Below, piece after piece: positions 41,154 through 49,284 of a stretch of DNA of 59,039 bases. Each line of letters begins with the position of its first letter. Within the stretch, counting starts at the first letter, position 1. The translations under genes were made by a program, and so were the position numbers. The stretch is from a virus. The notes beneath the pieces were generated by a model that was given only the letters and a program-made list of their open reading frames with translations, was not told where the DNA came from and ran no database searches. The stretch covers positions 1 through 59,039 of IMG/VR virus record IMGVR_UViG_3300036985_002412. The stretch is one strand, 5' to 3'.

Positions 41154-41327
41154 ATGTATAAAATACTTGTAAGCGTAGAAGATTATTGGGAGGAGGTGGA
41201 AACTTCTAGTCTATCACTAGAAGAAACAATTTTACGAGTTTTAGAACTTGAAAAAATAAACGCAGGCGCAATTTATCGCCTTGAAGAAATAACAAATTTA
41301 GGAAATAAAGTAATAGAATTTAATTAA
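41154..41327 (+). CDS. Small hypothetical protein, 57 aa
   Basis: A short acidic protein (MYKILVSVEDYWEEVETS) 2 bases after the previous stop. I chose ATG 41154 because upstream in-frame codons overlap the structural gene in another frame. Unrecognised. Confidence 0.55.
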   Translation: MYKILVSVEDYWEEVETSSLSLEETILRVLELEKINAGAIYRLEEITNLGNKVIEFN

Positions 41328-41332
41328 AAAAA

Positions 41333-41590
41333 ATGGAATATTTAGTTTTTATAGAAAGAGGTGTTTGGTTTGCAATATGTGTTGCTATTTTTATTTGGGC
41401 CAAAAAAGGTGCAAAAAGAATTGATAAGCCAAGAGAATTAGAAGATGGTAAATTCGCTATCCCTAAACCTGAAGATGAGTTTATGGAAGGTGTAGAATAT
41501 GACGAAGTAATAACTGATCCAAAATTTAAAAATGAAGCAACAGCAAGACCGCCAGACCCAAAAGGAAGGCCTACAATTAGGCCTGTCTAG
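41333..41590 (+). CDS. Single-span membrane protein
   Basis: Residues 5-23 form one membrane helix (VFIERGVWFAICVAIFIW), followed by a charged, Pro-rich soluble tail. It overlaps the next membrane protein by 59 bases. Part of the lysis region. Confidence 0.6.
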   Translation: MEYLVFIERGVWFAICVAIFIWAKKGAKRIDKPRELEDGKFAIPKPEDEFMEGVEYDEVITDPKFKNEATARPPDPKGRPTIRPV

Positions 41591-41897
41591 GTTGTTATTA
41601 ATAGTTTGTTGTTTATTATTTTTTAGTTCATCCTATATAGCTAATTATAATTCAACAATAGATGAAGCTTGGCAAAGATGGAATTTTTTAATGTATTTTA
41701 ATTTTACATTAATGTTTTTTTCATTAAGAAAAGAAGCGAAAAATTTAATAACAAACACAGGTTATAGAATAGTATTGTATCTATTGATTAATTATTTTAT
41801 TGATAGATATTTTGGATTAAAAGATTGGAGTTGGAATGATTTTACAACAGTAGCAATAATAGTTTTAGAATTTGCATATAATAAATTAAAAAAATGA
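41532..41897 (+). CDS. Multi-span membrane protein, possible holin/antiholin
   Basis: A 121-residue protein with hydrophobic segments at about 20-35 (LLLIVCCLLFFSSSY), 52-65 and 78-90, next to the recognised holin. It may be a holin partner. Start at 41532 gives a basic Gln-rich N-terminus. Confidence 0.55.
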   Translation: MKQQQDRQTQKEGLQLGLSRLLLIVCCLLFFSSSYIANYNSTIDEAWQRWNFLMYFNFTLMFFSLRKEAKNLITNTGYRIVLYLLINYFIDRYFGLKDWSWNDFTTVAIIVLEFAYNKLKK

Positions 41898-42376
41898 AAG
41901 ATAAGCAGTCAGTATTAGAAGGAACAACATTAACATTAGGGGCTTTATTATTAAAAATAAAAGCTGAAATAAGTATTTTGTTTTTTACATTTTTATCTTT
42001 TATATCTCCAATAAAAGGTTTGTTTGTTTTAGTTGGTATGGCAGTAGCATTAGATACTTTTGCAGGGATTTATATTGCTCGAAAAAACAAAACCTTTTGC
42101 TCCAATAGTCTTTTTAATATTGTTGTGAAAACTTTTTTTTACATGGGTACAATTTTAATGGCTTATTTTGCAGATTTATATGTTTTTGAAGAAAAACTAT
42201 TAGATATTCCATATTTAATGGCTAAAATAACAGCAGTTTTTTGGATGTATATTGAAGTTAAAAGTCTTGATGAAAAAAGTGTAAAACTAGGAAATAAACC
42301 TTTTACAGTTATTATTTCCAATTTAATAAAATGGGTAAAAAGTATCAAAAAAGACATTAACGAAATCAAAGAATAA
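41894..42376 (+). CDS. Phage holin (phage_holin_4 family)
   Basis: A 160-residue protein with several membrane helices and the family's KTFFYMGTILMAYFADLY and VKSLDEKSVKLGNKPF segments. It would open the inner membrane for the endolysin immediately downstream. Confidence 0.8.
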   Translation: MKDKQSVLEGTTLTLGALLLKIKAEISILFFTFLSFISPIKGLFVLVGMAVALDTFAGIYIARKNKTFCSNSLFNIVVKTFFYMGTILMAYFADLYVFEEKLLDIPYLMAKITAVFWMYIEVKSLDEKSVKLGNKPFTVIISNLIKWVKSIKKDINEIKE

Positions 42377-42378
42377 TT

Positions 42379-42879
42379 ATGGACAAAATCACAATTGACA
42401 GAATTAAAGAAGCGCATCCTCGTTTGCGAGAAAAAATGCTTAAAGATTATACTGCCGCTAACAATTTGTTAGGCAAAGGAGTTCGTCTGCGATTTGCTTA
42501 TGTTTTTAGAAGCAATGTTTTGCAAGACAAATTGTATAATCAAAGACCTAAAGTTACTAACGCCAAAGGCGGTCAATCCATCCATAACTACGGTTTGGCT
42601 TTTGACATTGTTTTGCTGTATGATAATGATGGAAATGGCACTTTTGAAGAGGCAAGTTACTCTATGATCAAAGACTACGACAAAGACAGTATTGCCGATT
42701 GGAAAGAAGTTACAGACTATTTTAAGTCGCAAGGTTGGGAATGTGGTGCCGATTGGAAAAACTTCAAAGACGCTCCTCATTTTGAATACAATTATGGTTT
42801 TGACTGGCGCACCCTAAAATCAAGAATTGACAAAGGATTGATTATAACTGATAACGGAATTACATACCCAAAAATTTAA
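42379..42879 (+). CDS. Endolysin, M15-type L,D/D,D-peptidase
   Basis: A 166-residue peptidase with SIHNYGLAFDIVL (His and Asp zinc ligands) and APHFEYNYGF (second His), typical of VanY/M15 endolysins that cut peptidoglycan crosslinks. Unit A uses a lysozyme instead. Codon use here looks slightly more GC-rich than in neighbours, consistent with exchange. Confidence 0.85.
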   Translation: MDKITIDRIKEAHPRLREKMLKDYTAANNLLGKGVRLRFAYVFRSNVLQDKLYNQRPKVTNAKGGQSIHNYGLAFDIVLLYDNDGNGTFEEASYSMIKDYDKDSIADWKEVTDYFKSQGWECGADWKNFKDAPHFEYNYGFDWRTLKSRIDKGLIITDNGITYPKI

Positions 42880-42882
42880 GTT

Positions 42883-43446
42883 ATGGTAAATTATATTCAA
42901 ACAATAAGAAACCTTGCAATAGTTATATTAATCGGAATAGGTATTTGGTTTTACAAAGATTGGCAATTTCAAAAGTCAGAAAATATTCGCCAGACTGAAA
43001 ATATGCGACAAGTTAGAATAGCTGATAGTTTACGATTTTCAAGTCAAATAGTCAATTCTAACGAACTAAAAGATTATTTGCAATATCAGAACTCGGATTT
43101 ACTTAATAATCTCTCAAAAGAGGGTATAAAAACAAATAGGGTAAAAGAAATTGTAAGCACTAATTATGTATATCGAGATACTACTTATACAGAACACAAA
43201 GAAAAAAAATTTACTGATAGCACTAAATGTTTAACAATAAAAGGAACTATAAATCCCAATGGAACTGTTTCAATTACTGATAGAAAATTTACTAATAAAA
43301 CAGATGCTGTTGCTTTCTGGGAAAGAAAACAATGGAGTTTTTTAGGAATTAAATCAAGGTTTTTAGGCAAAAAACAAATGAGTGCAAAAGTGTATAATGA
43401 ATGTGGTGAAAGTCAAATAATTAAGATAGAAAAAAAAGAAAATTAA
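42883..43446 (+). CDS. Rz/DUF6549-like membrane protein (spanin candidate)
   Basis: A 187-residue protein with one N-terminal membrane helix (LAIVILIGIGIWFY), a helical stretch and a beta C-terminus with SFLGIKSRFLGKKQ, as in DUF6549-type proteins placed after endolysins in Bacteroidota phages. An inner-membrane spanin role is inferred from location and topology. Confidence 0.6.
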   Translation: MVNYIQTIRNLAIVILIGIGIWFYKDWQFQKSENIRQTENMRQVRIADSLRFSSQIVNSNELKDYLQYQNSDLLNNLSKEGIKTNRVKEIVSTNYVYRDTTYTEHKEKKFTDSTKCLTIKGTINPNGTVSITDRKFTNKTDAVAFWERKQWSFLGIKSRFLGKKQMSAKVYNECGESQIIKIEKKEN

Positions 43447-43488
43447 AAATATTTTAAAAAAAATTTGCATTATATAAAAAAAGTTTTG

Positions 43489-43570
43489 TAAGTTTGTACC
43501 CAGCAAGTAGGACAGCTATAAGAAATCAATTTATCCAATCGTTTGAGAAGTCCTACTCTCTTTCGGTTGG
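43489..43570 (+). promoter_or_regulatory. Promoter and pseudoknot leader P4 (cassette array promoter)
   Basis: TTG (43465) and TAAGTTTG (43489-43496) form the promoter. AGTAGGAC (43506) pairs with GTCCTACT (43550), interlocked with CCAATCG (43535) paired with CGGTTGG (43564, one G-U), followed by six T. It is the only visible promoter in front of cassette array B and so plays the role of an integron Pc, but with an attenuator-like leader. Confidence 0.65.
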
Positions 43571-43601
43571 TTTTTTATTTAAAATTAAAATTACAAATGT
43601 A

Positions 43602-43734
43602 CACTAACGTTTTGCAGCTAATCGACAGGTTGGGATTAAATAGTACAAACTTTAAATAACAGATAAAATGAGTAAAGAAAACGAAAACTTAAATGAAACA
43701 GAAAACTCGGCATTGAATATAGGTGCTGTTAGCG
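43602..43734. other. attC-like site B1 (array boundary)
   Basis: Runs from CACTAACGTTTTGCAGC to GTGCTGTTAGCG. Arm complementarity is weak compared with the others. The GTTTTGCA start is shared with the boundary site A1 at 1758. The gene at 43668 starts inside it. Confidence 0.6.
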
Positions 43735-43955
43735 GTTCGTTGCTTTCATTCGAGGAAATTATGAATGAGGCAAAAAGAGTAAAGGAAAATGTCAAAGCAT
43801 TCCCATTTCACGATGTATCATTTCAGTATGGTGCAGAATGGTCAAGAGATATTTTGATTGAAGAAATTAAACGTAGGCAAGAATTGATAATTTCAGAACC
43901 TGATGGAATTGTTCGAGAAACGATGATTGCTAATTTGTTGGTTGGTCTGCAATGA
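43668..43955 (+). CDS. Cassette gene: GAEW-type phage accessory protein
   Basis: A 95-residue protein whose conserved part, SFEEIMNEAKRVKE then VSFQYGAEWSRDIL, resembles the GAKWQQER family seen at 150 and 33070. The ATG at 43668 lies in the preceding hairpin, so residues 1-20 (NLNETENSALN) are encoded by the att site; an ATG at 43761 is an alternative. The TGA stop overlaps the ACCGCTAAC half-site. Confidence 0.65.
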   Translation: MSKENENLNETENSALNIGAVSGSLLSFEEIMNEAKRVKENVKAFPFHDVSFQYGAEWSRDILIEEIKRRQELIISEPDGIVRETMIANLLVGLQ

Positions 43956-44090
43956 CCGCTAACGTTTCGCGGCTTTGTGCAGGCGGGAAAATAAAACCTA
44001 ATAATTGAATTAAACACTAATAATAAAAATATACCAAATGACTGAATTAAAGACTAATGCCCGCTTGCTCAAAACCGCTGTTATGTGTAG
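43955..44090. other. attC-like site B2
   Basis: Runs from ACCGCTAACG to CTGTTATGTGTAG. GCGGCTTTGTGCAGGCGGG pairs with CCCGCTTGCTCAAAACCGC with three mismatched positions. Contains the 44038 start codon. Confidence 0.8.
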
Positions 44091-44841
44091 GGCGGTTGAT
44101 AATTTAGAGTTGCTTAAAACGCAAGCTGATGAAAGTGTTGATTTAATTTACTGCGACATTCTTTATGGAACAGGTAGAAATTTCGGTGATTACCAAGATT
44201 TAAAACCGAATAGAAGCGAAATAGAAGCACATTATGAACCACGATTAAGAGAAATGCACCGAGTATTAAAAAGCACAGGGAGTATTTATTTACAAATGGA
44301 TTATAGAATAGTGCATTGGATTAGAATTTTGATGGATGATATATTTAATTATAAAAATTACATTCAATCTATTTATTGGAAATATAATGCAGGAGGGAAA
44401 CATAAAGATAAATTTAAAACTGTTACTGATGAAATTTTATTTTATTCAAAAACAGAAAACAAGTGTTTTTATCCTGAAAGGGTTATGATACCTCATCATC
44501 CTGATACATATAGACGAATAAAAGGATATGCGAATGCTGGAATAACCATAAATATAAATGGAAAACAGCGTGAAAATTTATGGGATTTTAATGCTGTAAA
44601 AAAAGGCAATTATACTAAAATCAATGCCGAATATGTTGATTATTCAACTCAAAAGCCAAAAGCATTGATTGAAACAATAATTAAGGCAAGTTCAAACGAA
44701 GGAGATACCGTTGCCGATTATTATTTAGGTTCAGGAACAACCGCAGTAGTATGTAAAGAATTGAACCGAAATTTTATTGGTTGCGACATTAATCCAAAGG
44801 CTATTGAAATTACAAATGCTCGTTTAGATGCAGTTTCGTAG
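44038..44841 (+). CDS. Cassette gene: DNA adenine methyltransferase
   Basis: DLIYCDILYGTG (about residue 37) stands for the catalytic DPPY motif and DYYLGSGTTAVV (about 228) is the AdoMet-binding motif, the beta-class order. QKPKALIETIIKASS precedes it, as in Type III/phage methyltransferases. ATG 44038 lies in the hairpin; ATG 44083, in frame inside the GTTATG half-site, is a strong alternative. The TAG stop is 5 bases before the closing half-site. Confidence 0.85.
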   Translation: MTELKTNARLLKTAVMCRAVDNLELLKTQADESVDLIYCDILYGTGRNFGDYQDLKPNRSEIEAHYEPRLREMHRVLKSTGSIYLQMDYRIVHWIRILMDDIFNYKNYIQSIYWKYNAGGKHKDKFKTVTDEILFYSKTENKCFYPERVMIPHHPDTYRRIKGYANAGITININGKQRENLWDFNAVKKGNYTKINAEYVDYSTQKPKALIETIIKASSNEGDTVADYYLGSGTTAVVCKELNRNFIGCDINPKAIEITNARLDAVS

Positions 44842-44846
44842 CCTTG

Positions 44847-44980
44847 CACATAACGGTTGCGGCTTGTATCGTCGTTGCGGACTTCGTAACTACAAAATTT
44901 CATCTTAAAAATAAATATAATGCGAAACGAAAATATGATTGAACCACAAAATCCGCAATGCGTACAAGCCGTTGTTACTG
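44847..44980. other. attC-like site B3
   Basis: Runs from CACATAACGGTTGCGG to GTTGTTACTGG. GCGGCTTGTATCGTCGTTGCGG pairs with CCGCAATGCGTACAAGCCG, leaving two or three extra bases in the left arm. The ATG at 44920 lies inside. Confidence 0.75.
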
Positions 44981-46371
44981 GCTGTTTCTCTCGTGTAGTA
45001 GATACTGGTTCAGATTTTAGCGGAGTTGGGGCATTTGATCAGGCACTTGAAAGATTAGGAATTAAACAAAATAAAAAGTTTGCTTGTGATATGGATAAAT
45101 ATGCAAGACAGACTTATATCTACAATTTTGGAGAACCTGATTATTATCCTGAAAATGTTTATGATCGTAAAATACCAAAAGAAAGTTTAGATATTTATAT
45201 GACTTCGCCTCCTTGCCAAAGTTTCTCACTTGCTGGAAAACGCAAAGGCGAAGATTCTAAAAATGGAGTTTTGTTTTATAATTCACACGAATTTATTGTA
45301 AAAAACAATCCTCGTTATTTCATTTTTGAAAATGTAAAAGGATTACTTTCTGATGATAACGGAAAAACGTTTCAAAGATGGATTGATTATTTAGGAGGTA
45401 AATCAGTAAATGGAAATCCTGTAATATTCCCTCACGAAAACGCAACACCGTATCACGTTTATTATCAGGTTATGAATGCTAAACATTACGGAGTTCCTCA
45501 AAACCGTGAAAGGATTTTCATTATAGGGATTCGTGATGATGTAGATAATACTTTTACTTTTCCAAAACCATTTCATTTAATTAAAAGATTGAAAGATGTT
45601 TTAGAAAGTGAAGTTGATGAAAAATATTTTTTGAGCGATACAATGCTTACTTGGATTGATAAACATAGAGAAAAAAGAAGTAGTTCAGGAAAATATCCAT
45701 TTACAGAAGAAGATGAGTATAGCGGTTGCATTACAGCACGATATAATAAAATGGGTGCAGAAGATATATTTATTGGAGCAATACGAGGTCGAAATCCACA
45801 AAATCCATTAAGTAGAGTTTCAGGATTGCCAACTGAACAAATGCTTGAGATAAACGAAAACGGAACTTCAAACGCATTAACAACGGTTCAAAAAGATAAT
45901 GTGGTTATAATTCCTGCTAATAACTCAAAAGGCTATGATATTGCAGAAGAAGAAGAAGATTCTATAAATTTTTCAAATCCAAATTCAGAAACTAGACGTG
46001 GTAGAGTTGGCAAAGGAGTAGCACAAACATTAGATACGAGTTGTAATCAGGGAGTTTTAGTAAAAAATGACGCTTATATTTTAGGATATACAAGGGATAA
46101 AAAAGGAAAAGTTACAAAAAGAAATCCTTTAAATCATTCAAATACAATTCATACTTCAACTGGAAGCGGAGGAAATACAGACCAATTCGCTATTTGTAAC
46201 CAAAGAATCCGTCGATTAACCCCAAAAGAATGCTTTGCTTTAATGGACTTCAACGAAGATTTCAAATGGGATGTTTCCGACAGTCAAGCCTATAAACAAG
46301 CAGGAAATAGTATTGTTGTAGCTTGTTTAGTTGAGATTATAAAACGTCTTGATTTACGTAAACCGAAATAG
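44920..46371 (+). CDS. Cassette gene: C5-cytosine DNA methyltransferase
   Basis: All hallmark motifs are present: DFSGVGAFDQALE (motif I), SPPCQSFSLAGKRKG with the catalytic Cys (motif IV, about 95), FENVKGL (VI), GVPQNRERIFIIG (VIII) and RLTPKECFALMDF with QAGNSIVV (IX/X). The region between VIII and IX is large and contains a target-recognition domain. The only nearby ATG is 44920 or 44935 in the hairpin. Likely protects phage DNA from host restriction. Confidence 0.92.
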   Translation: MRNENMIEPQNPQCVQAVVTGCFSRVVDTGSDFSGVGAFDQALERLGIKQNKKFACDMDKYARQTYIYNFGEPDYYPENVYDRKIPKESLDIYMTSPPCQSFSLAGKRKGEDSKNGVLFYNSHEFIVKNNPRYFIFENVKGLLSDDNGKTFQRWIDYLGGKSVNGNPVIFPHENATPYHVYYQVMNAKHYGVPQNRERIFIIGIRDDVDNTFTFPKPFHLIKRLKDVLESEVDEKYFLSDTMLTWIDKHREKRSSSGKYPFTEEDEYSGCITARYNKMGAEDIFIGAIRGRNPQNPLSRVSGLPTEQMLEINENGTSNALTTVQKDNVVIIPANNSKGYDIAEEEEDSINFSNPNSETRRGRVGKGVAQTLDTSCNQGVLVKNDAYILGYTRDKKGKVTKRNPLNHSNTIHTSTGSGGNTDQFAICNQRIRRLTPKECFALMDFNEDFKWDVSDSQAYKQAGNSIVVACLVEIIKRLDLRKPK

Positions 46372-46507
46372 CCAGTAACGTTCCCTCGCTTTGTGATGTT
46401 GCAAAGTTCGGAACTGCATATTTTCCGCTACAAATAAACGTGATGCGAACCGTAAACGTCAATTTACTACATAATTTGCAATAGCACAAAACGAGTGTTG
46501 GCAGTAG
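46370..46507. other. attC-like site B4
   Basis: Runs from AGCCAGTAACGTTCCC to GAGTGTTGGCAGTAG. CTCGCTTTGTGATGTTGCAAA pairs with TTTGCAATAGCACAAAACGAG. This half of the 228-base gap between genes is the att site; the rest is the cassette's own control region. Confidence 0.8.
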
Positions 46508-46518
46508 TTTTTTTGATG

Positions 46519-46589
46519 TTAGGAAAATTTTACTAACTATTTAATGTCTAAAGGTGTCGAATTCGACAAGTTTAGGAAAACTTTACTAA
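46519..46589. promoter_or_regulatory. Cassette-borne operator cluster
   Basis: Two copies of TTAGGAAAAYTTTACTAA (46519-46536 and 46572-46589), each nearly palindromic, flank a perfect 14-base palindrome TGTCGAATTCGACA (46555-46568). It lies between the cassette start and the Myb-like gene at 46600. Autoregulation by that protein is likely. Confidence 0.65.
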
Positions 46590-46599
46590 AAATAATATT

Positions 46600-46878
46600 A
46601 TGGCTAAAAATTGGACAACCGAAGAAGAAGAAATTATTAAACAAGAGGTTTTAAAAAACCCTAATAATTTAAGAGAAGCATTTTTTATTGCTTCATTGAA
46701 AACTGGAAGAACTGCTACATCTGTTTGCACCCGATATTACGGAGCGATGAATGAAGAAAAAGAAACCAAAGACGAGCAAATAAAGAAATTATCAATAGAA
46801 ATTATAAAACTTTATGACTTGAATTTAGAGCTAAAACAACAACTTGAAGATGCAACAAAAGCTAAATTTATTAATTGA
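46600..46878 (+). CDS. Cassette gene: Myb/SANT-like DNA-binding protein
   Basis: NWTTEEEEIIKQEV and GRTATSVCTRYYG match the Trp-acidic first helix and the recognition helix of a Myb/SANT-like domain; a coiled coil follows. The 92-residue protein is encoded just after a cluster of palindromes, its probable operator. It overlaps the next gene by 35 bases, so this cassette carries two genes. Confidence 0.65.
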   Translation: MAKNWTTEEEEIIKQEVLKNPNNLREAFFIASLKTGRTATSVCTRYYGAMNEEKETKDEQIKKLSIEIIKLYDLNLELKQQLEDATKAKFIN

Positions 46879-47308
46879 TAAGAAATTTAATTATAAGGAT
46901 AAGATTATCAGTATAACTAAATGGAAAAAAGTAGGAGTTACTTATGTTGTTTTTACAGATAGGCAAACTTATAATTTCTTTGAAAATGAAATAGATTTAT
47001 TTATTGAGGAACTTCTTCCGGTAAGAGTAAAACTAAAAGAAGGGGTTTTAGAAAAAAGACAATTAGAGTTAAAAAATGTATCAATACAAGTAAAAAAAGA
47101 CGAACTCAACACTAATAAAATGGAAGAAAACGAAAAAAATATTGTACCAATACAAGAAAATGATTTGAGTGTAATTCTTTTAGATACTATTCAAAAAGTG
47201 CAAAAAGACAAAACTTACATTAATCAAGCCAATGCAATTTGCAATGTAGTTTCTCAAATGATTAACATAAAAAAACTCGAATTACAATTGGCACGCAATG
47301 TTCGGTAA
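46844..47308 (+). CDS. Cassette gene: hypothetical protein, 154 aa
   Basis: A charged protein with a strand-rich N-terminal half (ITKWKKVGVTYVVFTDRQTY) and a helical C-terminal half. It overlaps the Myb-like gene in another frame and ends 3 bases before the closing TACTGCCAAC half-site. Function unknown, probably partner of the Myb-like protein. Confidence 0.6.
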   Translation: MKMQQKLNLLIDKKFNYKDKIISITKWKKVGVTYVVFTDRQTYNFFENEIDLFIEELLPVRVKLKEGVLEKRQLELKNVSIQVKKDELNTNKMEENEKNIVPIQENDLSVILLDTIQKVQKDKTYINQANAICNVVSQMINIKKLELQLARNVR

Positions 47309-47311
47309 AAT

Positions 47312-47449
47312 TACTGCCAACGGTTCTCGGCTTTGCGATGGTGGGGTTTCAAGGCACAAATGTTCAACCCACAACTAATGTTTAATAGAATTACAAATGA
47401 TGAATTTACAACTTCCTCCCCACTATTGCAAAACCGATGTTATGCGTAG
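47312..47449. other. attC-like site B5
   Basis: Runs from TACTGCCAACGG to GATGTTATGCGTAG. CGGCTTTGCGATGGTGGGG pairs with CCCCACTATTGCAAAACCG, two of three mismatches being G-T on the plus strand. Contains the start codon of the next gene. Confidence 0.85.
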
Positions 47450-48179
47450 TGTTTTAGTCCACGCTGATTGCTTTGATGTGTTTCCATACATTGCTGATAA
47501 AAGCGTAAATCTTATTTTATGCGATTTGCCTTATGGTACTACCGCTTGTAAATGGGATAGTATTTTGCCTTTTGAAAAACTTTGGAATGAATACGAAAGA
47601 ATAATAACCGATAATGGTGCAATAGTGCTAACGGCATCACAACCATTTACGAGTGCTTTGGTAATGAGTAATCCAAAAATGTTTAAACACGAATGGATTT
47701 GGGAAAAACAAAAGGCAGCAAATTTTATGAATATGAAAACTGCTCCTGCAAAATACCACGAAAACATATTGGTATTTGCAAAAAACACTCCAACTTATAA
47801 TCCTATAATGTGGCAAATAGAAGAAAGCAAACGAGATAAAAGAAAAACTGTAAATAACCCAATTACTAATAAAGATTGTCATTTAGGGGAAATTGTAAGA
47901 ACAAGAAAAGAAGATGATGGAAGTAGATACCCAAAAAGTATTTTAAAAATTGACAAAAGCATAAATAAAAATTTGCACCCAACAGCAAAACCTTTGGAAC
48001 TTATGCAATACTTAATCAAAACATATTCAAATGAAGATGATGTAGTAATGGATAATTGTATGGGTAGCAACACAACAGGTTTAGCTTGTAAAGAGTTAAA
48101 TCGTCAATACATAGGAATTGAAAAAGAAAAAGCGTATTATGATATTTCAGTCAAACGAGTTACGGAGTGTCTGTTCTAA
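47397..48179 (+). CDS. Cassette gene: DNA adenine methyltransferase
   Basis: LILCDLPYGTTACKWD (about residue 40) and DNCMGSNTTGLACKEL (about 221) are the catalytic and AdoMet-binding motifs in beta-class order; HPTAKPLELMQYLI precedes the latter. The second motif is a variant of DPFMGSGTT. ATG 47442, in frame inside the GTTATG half-site, is an alternative to 47397/47400 in the hairpin. Distinct from the enzyme at 44038. Confidence 0.85.
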   Translation: MMNLQLPPHYCKTDVMRSVLVHADCFDVFPYIADKSVNLILCDLPYGTTACKWDSILPFEKLWNEYERIITDNGAIVLTASQPFTSALVMSNPKMFKHEWIWEKQKAANFMNMKTAPAKYHENILVFAKNTPTYNPIMWQIEESKRDKRKTVNNPITNKDCHLGEIVRTRKEDDGSRYPKSILKIDKSINKNLHPTAKPLELMQYLIKTYSNEDDVVMDNCMGSNTTGLACKELNRQYIGIEKEKAYYDISVKRVTECLF

Positions 48180-48182
48180 CAT

Positions 48183-48319
48183 TACGCATAACGTTATCTC
48201 GCTTGGCGAGGTTGGGAAAAATAAGCCCAAATCATCTTATTTAAAAACTATAAAACCAAGTACAAAATGAACAATAAATTAAGCCAAATACCCAATCTTG
48301 CCAAACGAGTGTTAGTGGC
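48183..48319. other. attC-like site B6
   Basis: Runs from TACGCATAACG to GAGTGTTAGTGGC. CTCGCTTGGCGAGGTTGGG pairs with CCCAATCTTGCCAAACGAG. The start codon at 48267 lies between the arms. Confidence 0.85.
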
Positions 48320-49268
48320 TGATGTGGGATTGAAAGAAAGATGTCTTATTTCATTCTCTGGTGGCGAAACTTCCGCTTATATGTTATGGTGGTTATTAAC
48401 TCATAAATCTGATGTTTATGATTTTGTAATAATATTTGCTAATACTGGGCAAGAAAATGAGCAAACTTTAGAATTTGTTAGAAATTGTGAAACTCATTTT
48501 GGTTGTAAAATTGTATGGGTTGAAGCTGTGCCAAGAATGTTTTTTCAAGGCAAAGTAAATAAAGTAGAAGATTGGTTAAACAATATCCAAATTATAAAAT
48601 GGATTGGAAAAAAACTTGGGACAAAACACAGAGTTGTAAATTTTGAAACAGCTAATCGTGATGGAAAAGTTTACGAGACTGTAATTGCGAGATACGGAAT
48701 ACCAAATGCGGCTGGAATATTTTGCACAAGAGAATTGAAATTAAGACCTATAACTTCATATTTGAGAAGTATCGGATGGAAAAAAGGAACGTACCAATCA
48801 GCAATAGGAATTAGAGCTGATGAATTTGACAGAATGAATAAAGATAGAGTTAAAGAAAAACTTTATTATCCTTTGATAAAAGACCAACCAATGACAAAAC
48901 CTAAAATTAATTTTTGGTGGAAATTACAGCCTTTTAGATTAGAATTGAAAGGTTATCAAGGAAATTGTAAATGGTGCTTTAAAAAATCAGATAATAAACT
49001 TTATCAATTAGCACAAGAAACGCCTGAAATATTTGAATTTCCTGACAGAATGGAACAGATTTATGGAAATTGGATTCCACCCGATAGATTAGCTGAATTG
49101 ATTGAAAAAGGAAAAGAAATACCAACAAATATTAAGTTTTTTAGAAACCATAAATCAGCAAAAGATATTTTAGAAAACTCAAAAACATTTGATAAAAACG
49201 TGAAAGATGATAGTGATGTTTATGATGATACAGAGAGTTGCGATATATACGCAGAATGTGGTTCTTAA
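48267..49268 (+). CDS. Cassette gene: PAPS reductase-like PP-loop ATPase
   Basis: LISFSGGETSAYM (about 28-40) is the PP-loop of the PAPS reductase/ATP sulfurylase fold, followed by FVIIFANTGQENEQTLEF, and a later NCKWCFKKS Cys pair that could bind a metal or cluster. Phages often carry such genes; DndC of DNA phosphorothioation belongs to the same superfamily, so a role in DNA or RNA sulfur modification is possible. The only upstream ATG (48267) is inside the hairpin; GTG 48309 or 48315 are alternatives. Confidence 0.75.
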   Translation: MNNKLSQIPNLAKRVLVADVGLKERCLISFSGGETSAYMLWWLLTHKSDVYDFVIIFANTGQENEQTLEFVRNCETHFGCKIVWVEAVPRMFFQGKVNKVEDWLNNIQIIKWIGKKLGTKHRVVNFETANRDGKVYETVIARYGIPNAAGIFCTRELKLRPITSYLRSIGWKKGTYQSAIGIRADEFDRMNKDRVKEKLYYPLIKDQPMTKPKINFWWKLQPFRLELKGYQGNCKWCFKKSDNKLYQLAQETPEIFEFPDRMEQIYGNWIPPDRLAELIEKGKEIPTNIKFFRNHKSAKDILENSKTFDKNVKDDSDVYDDTESCDIYAECGS

Positions 49269-49284
49269 ACGTAAACGAACATTT

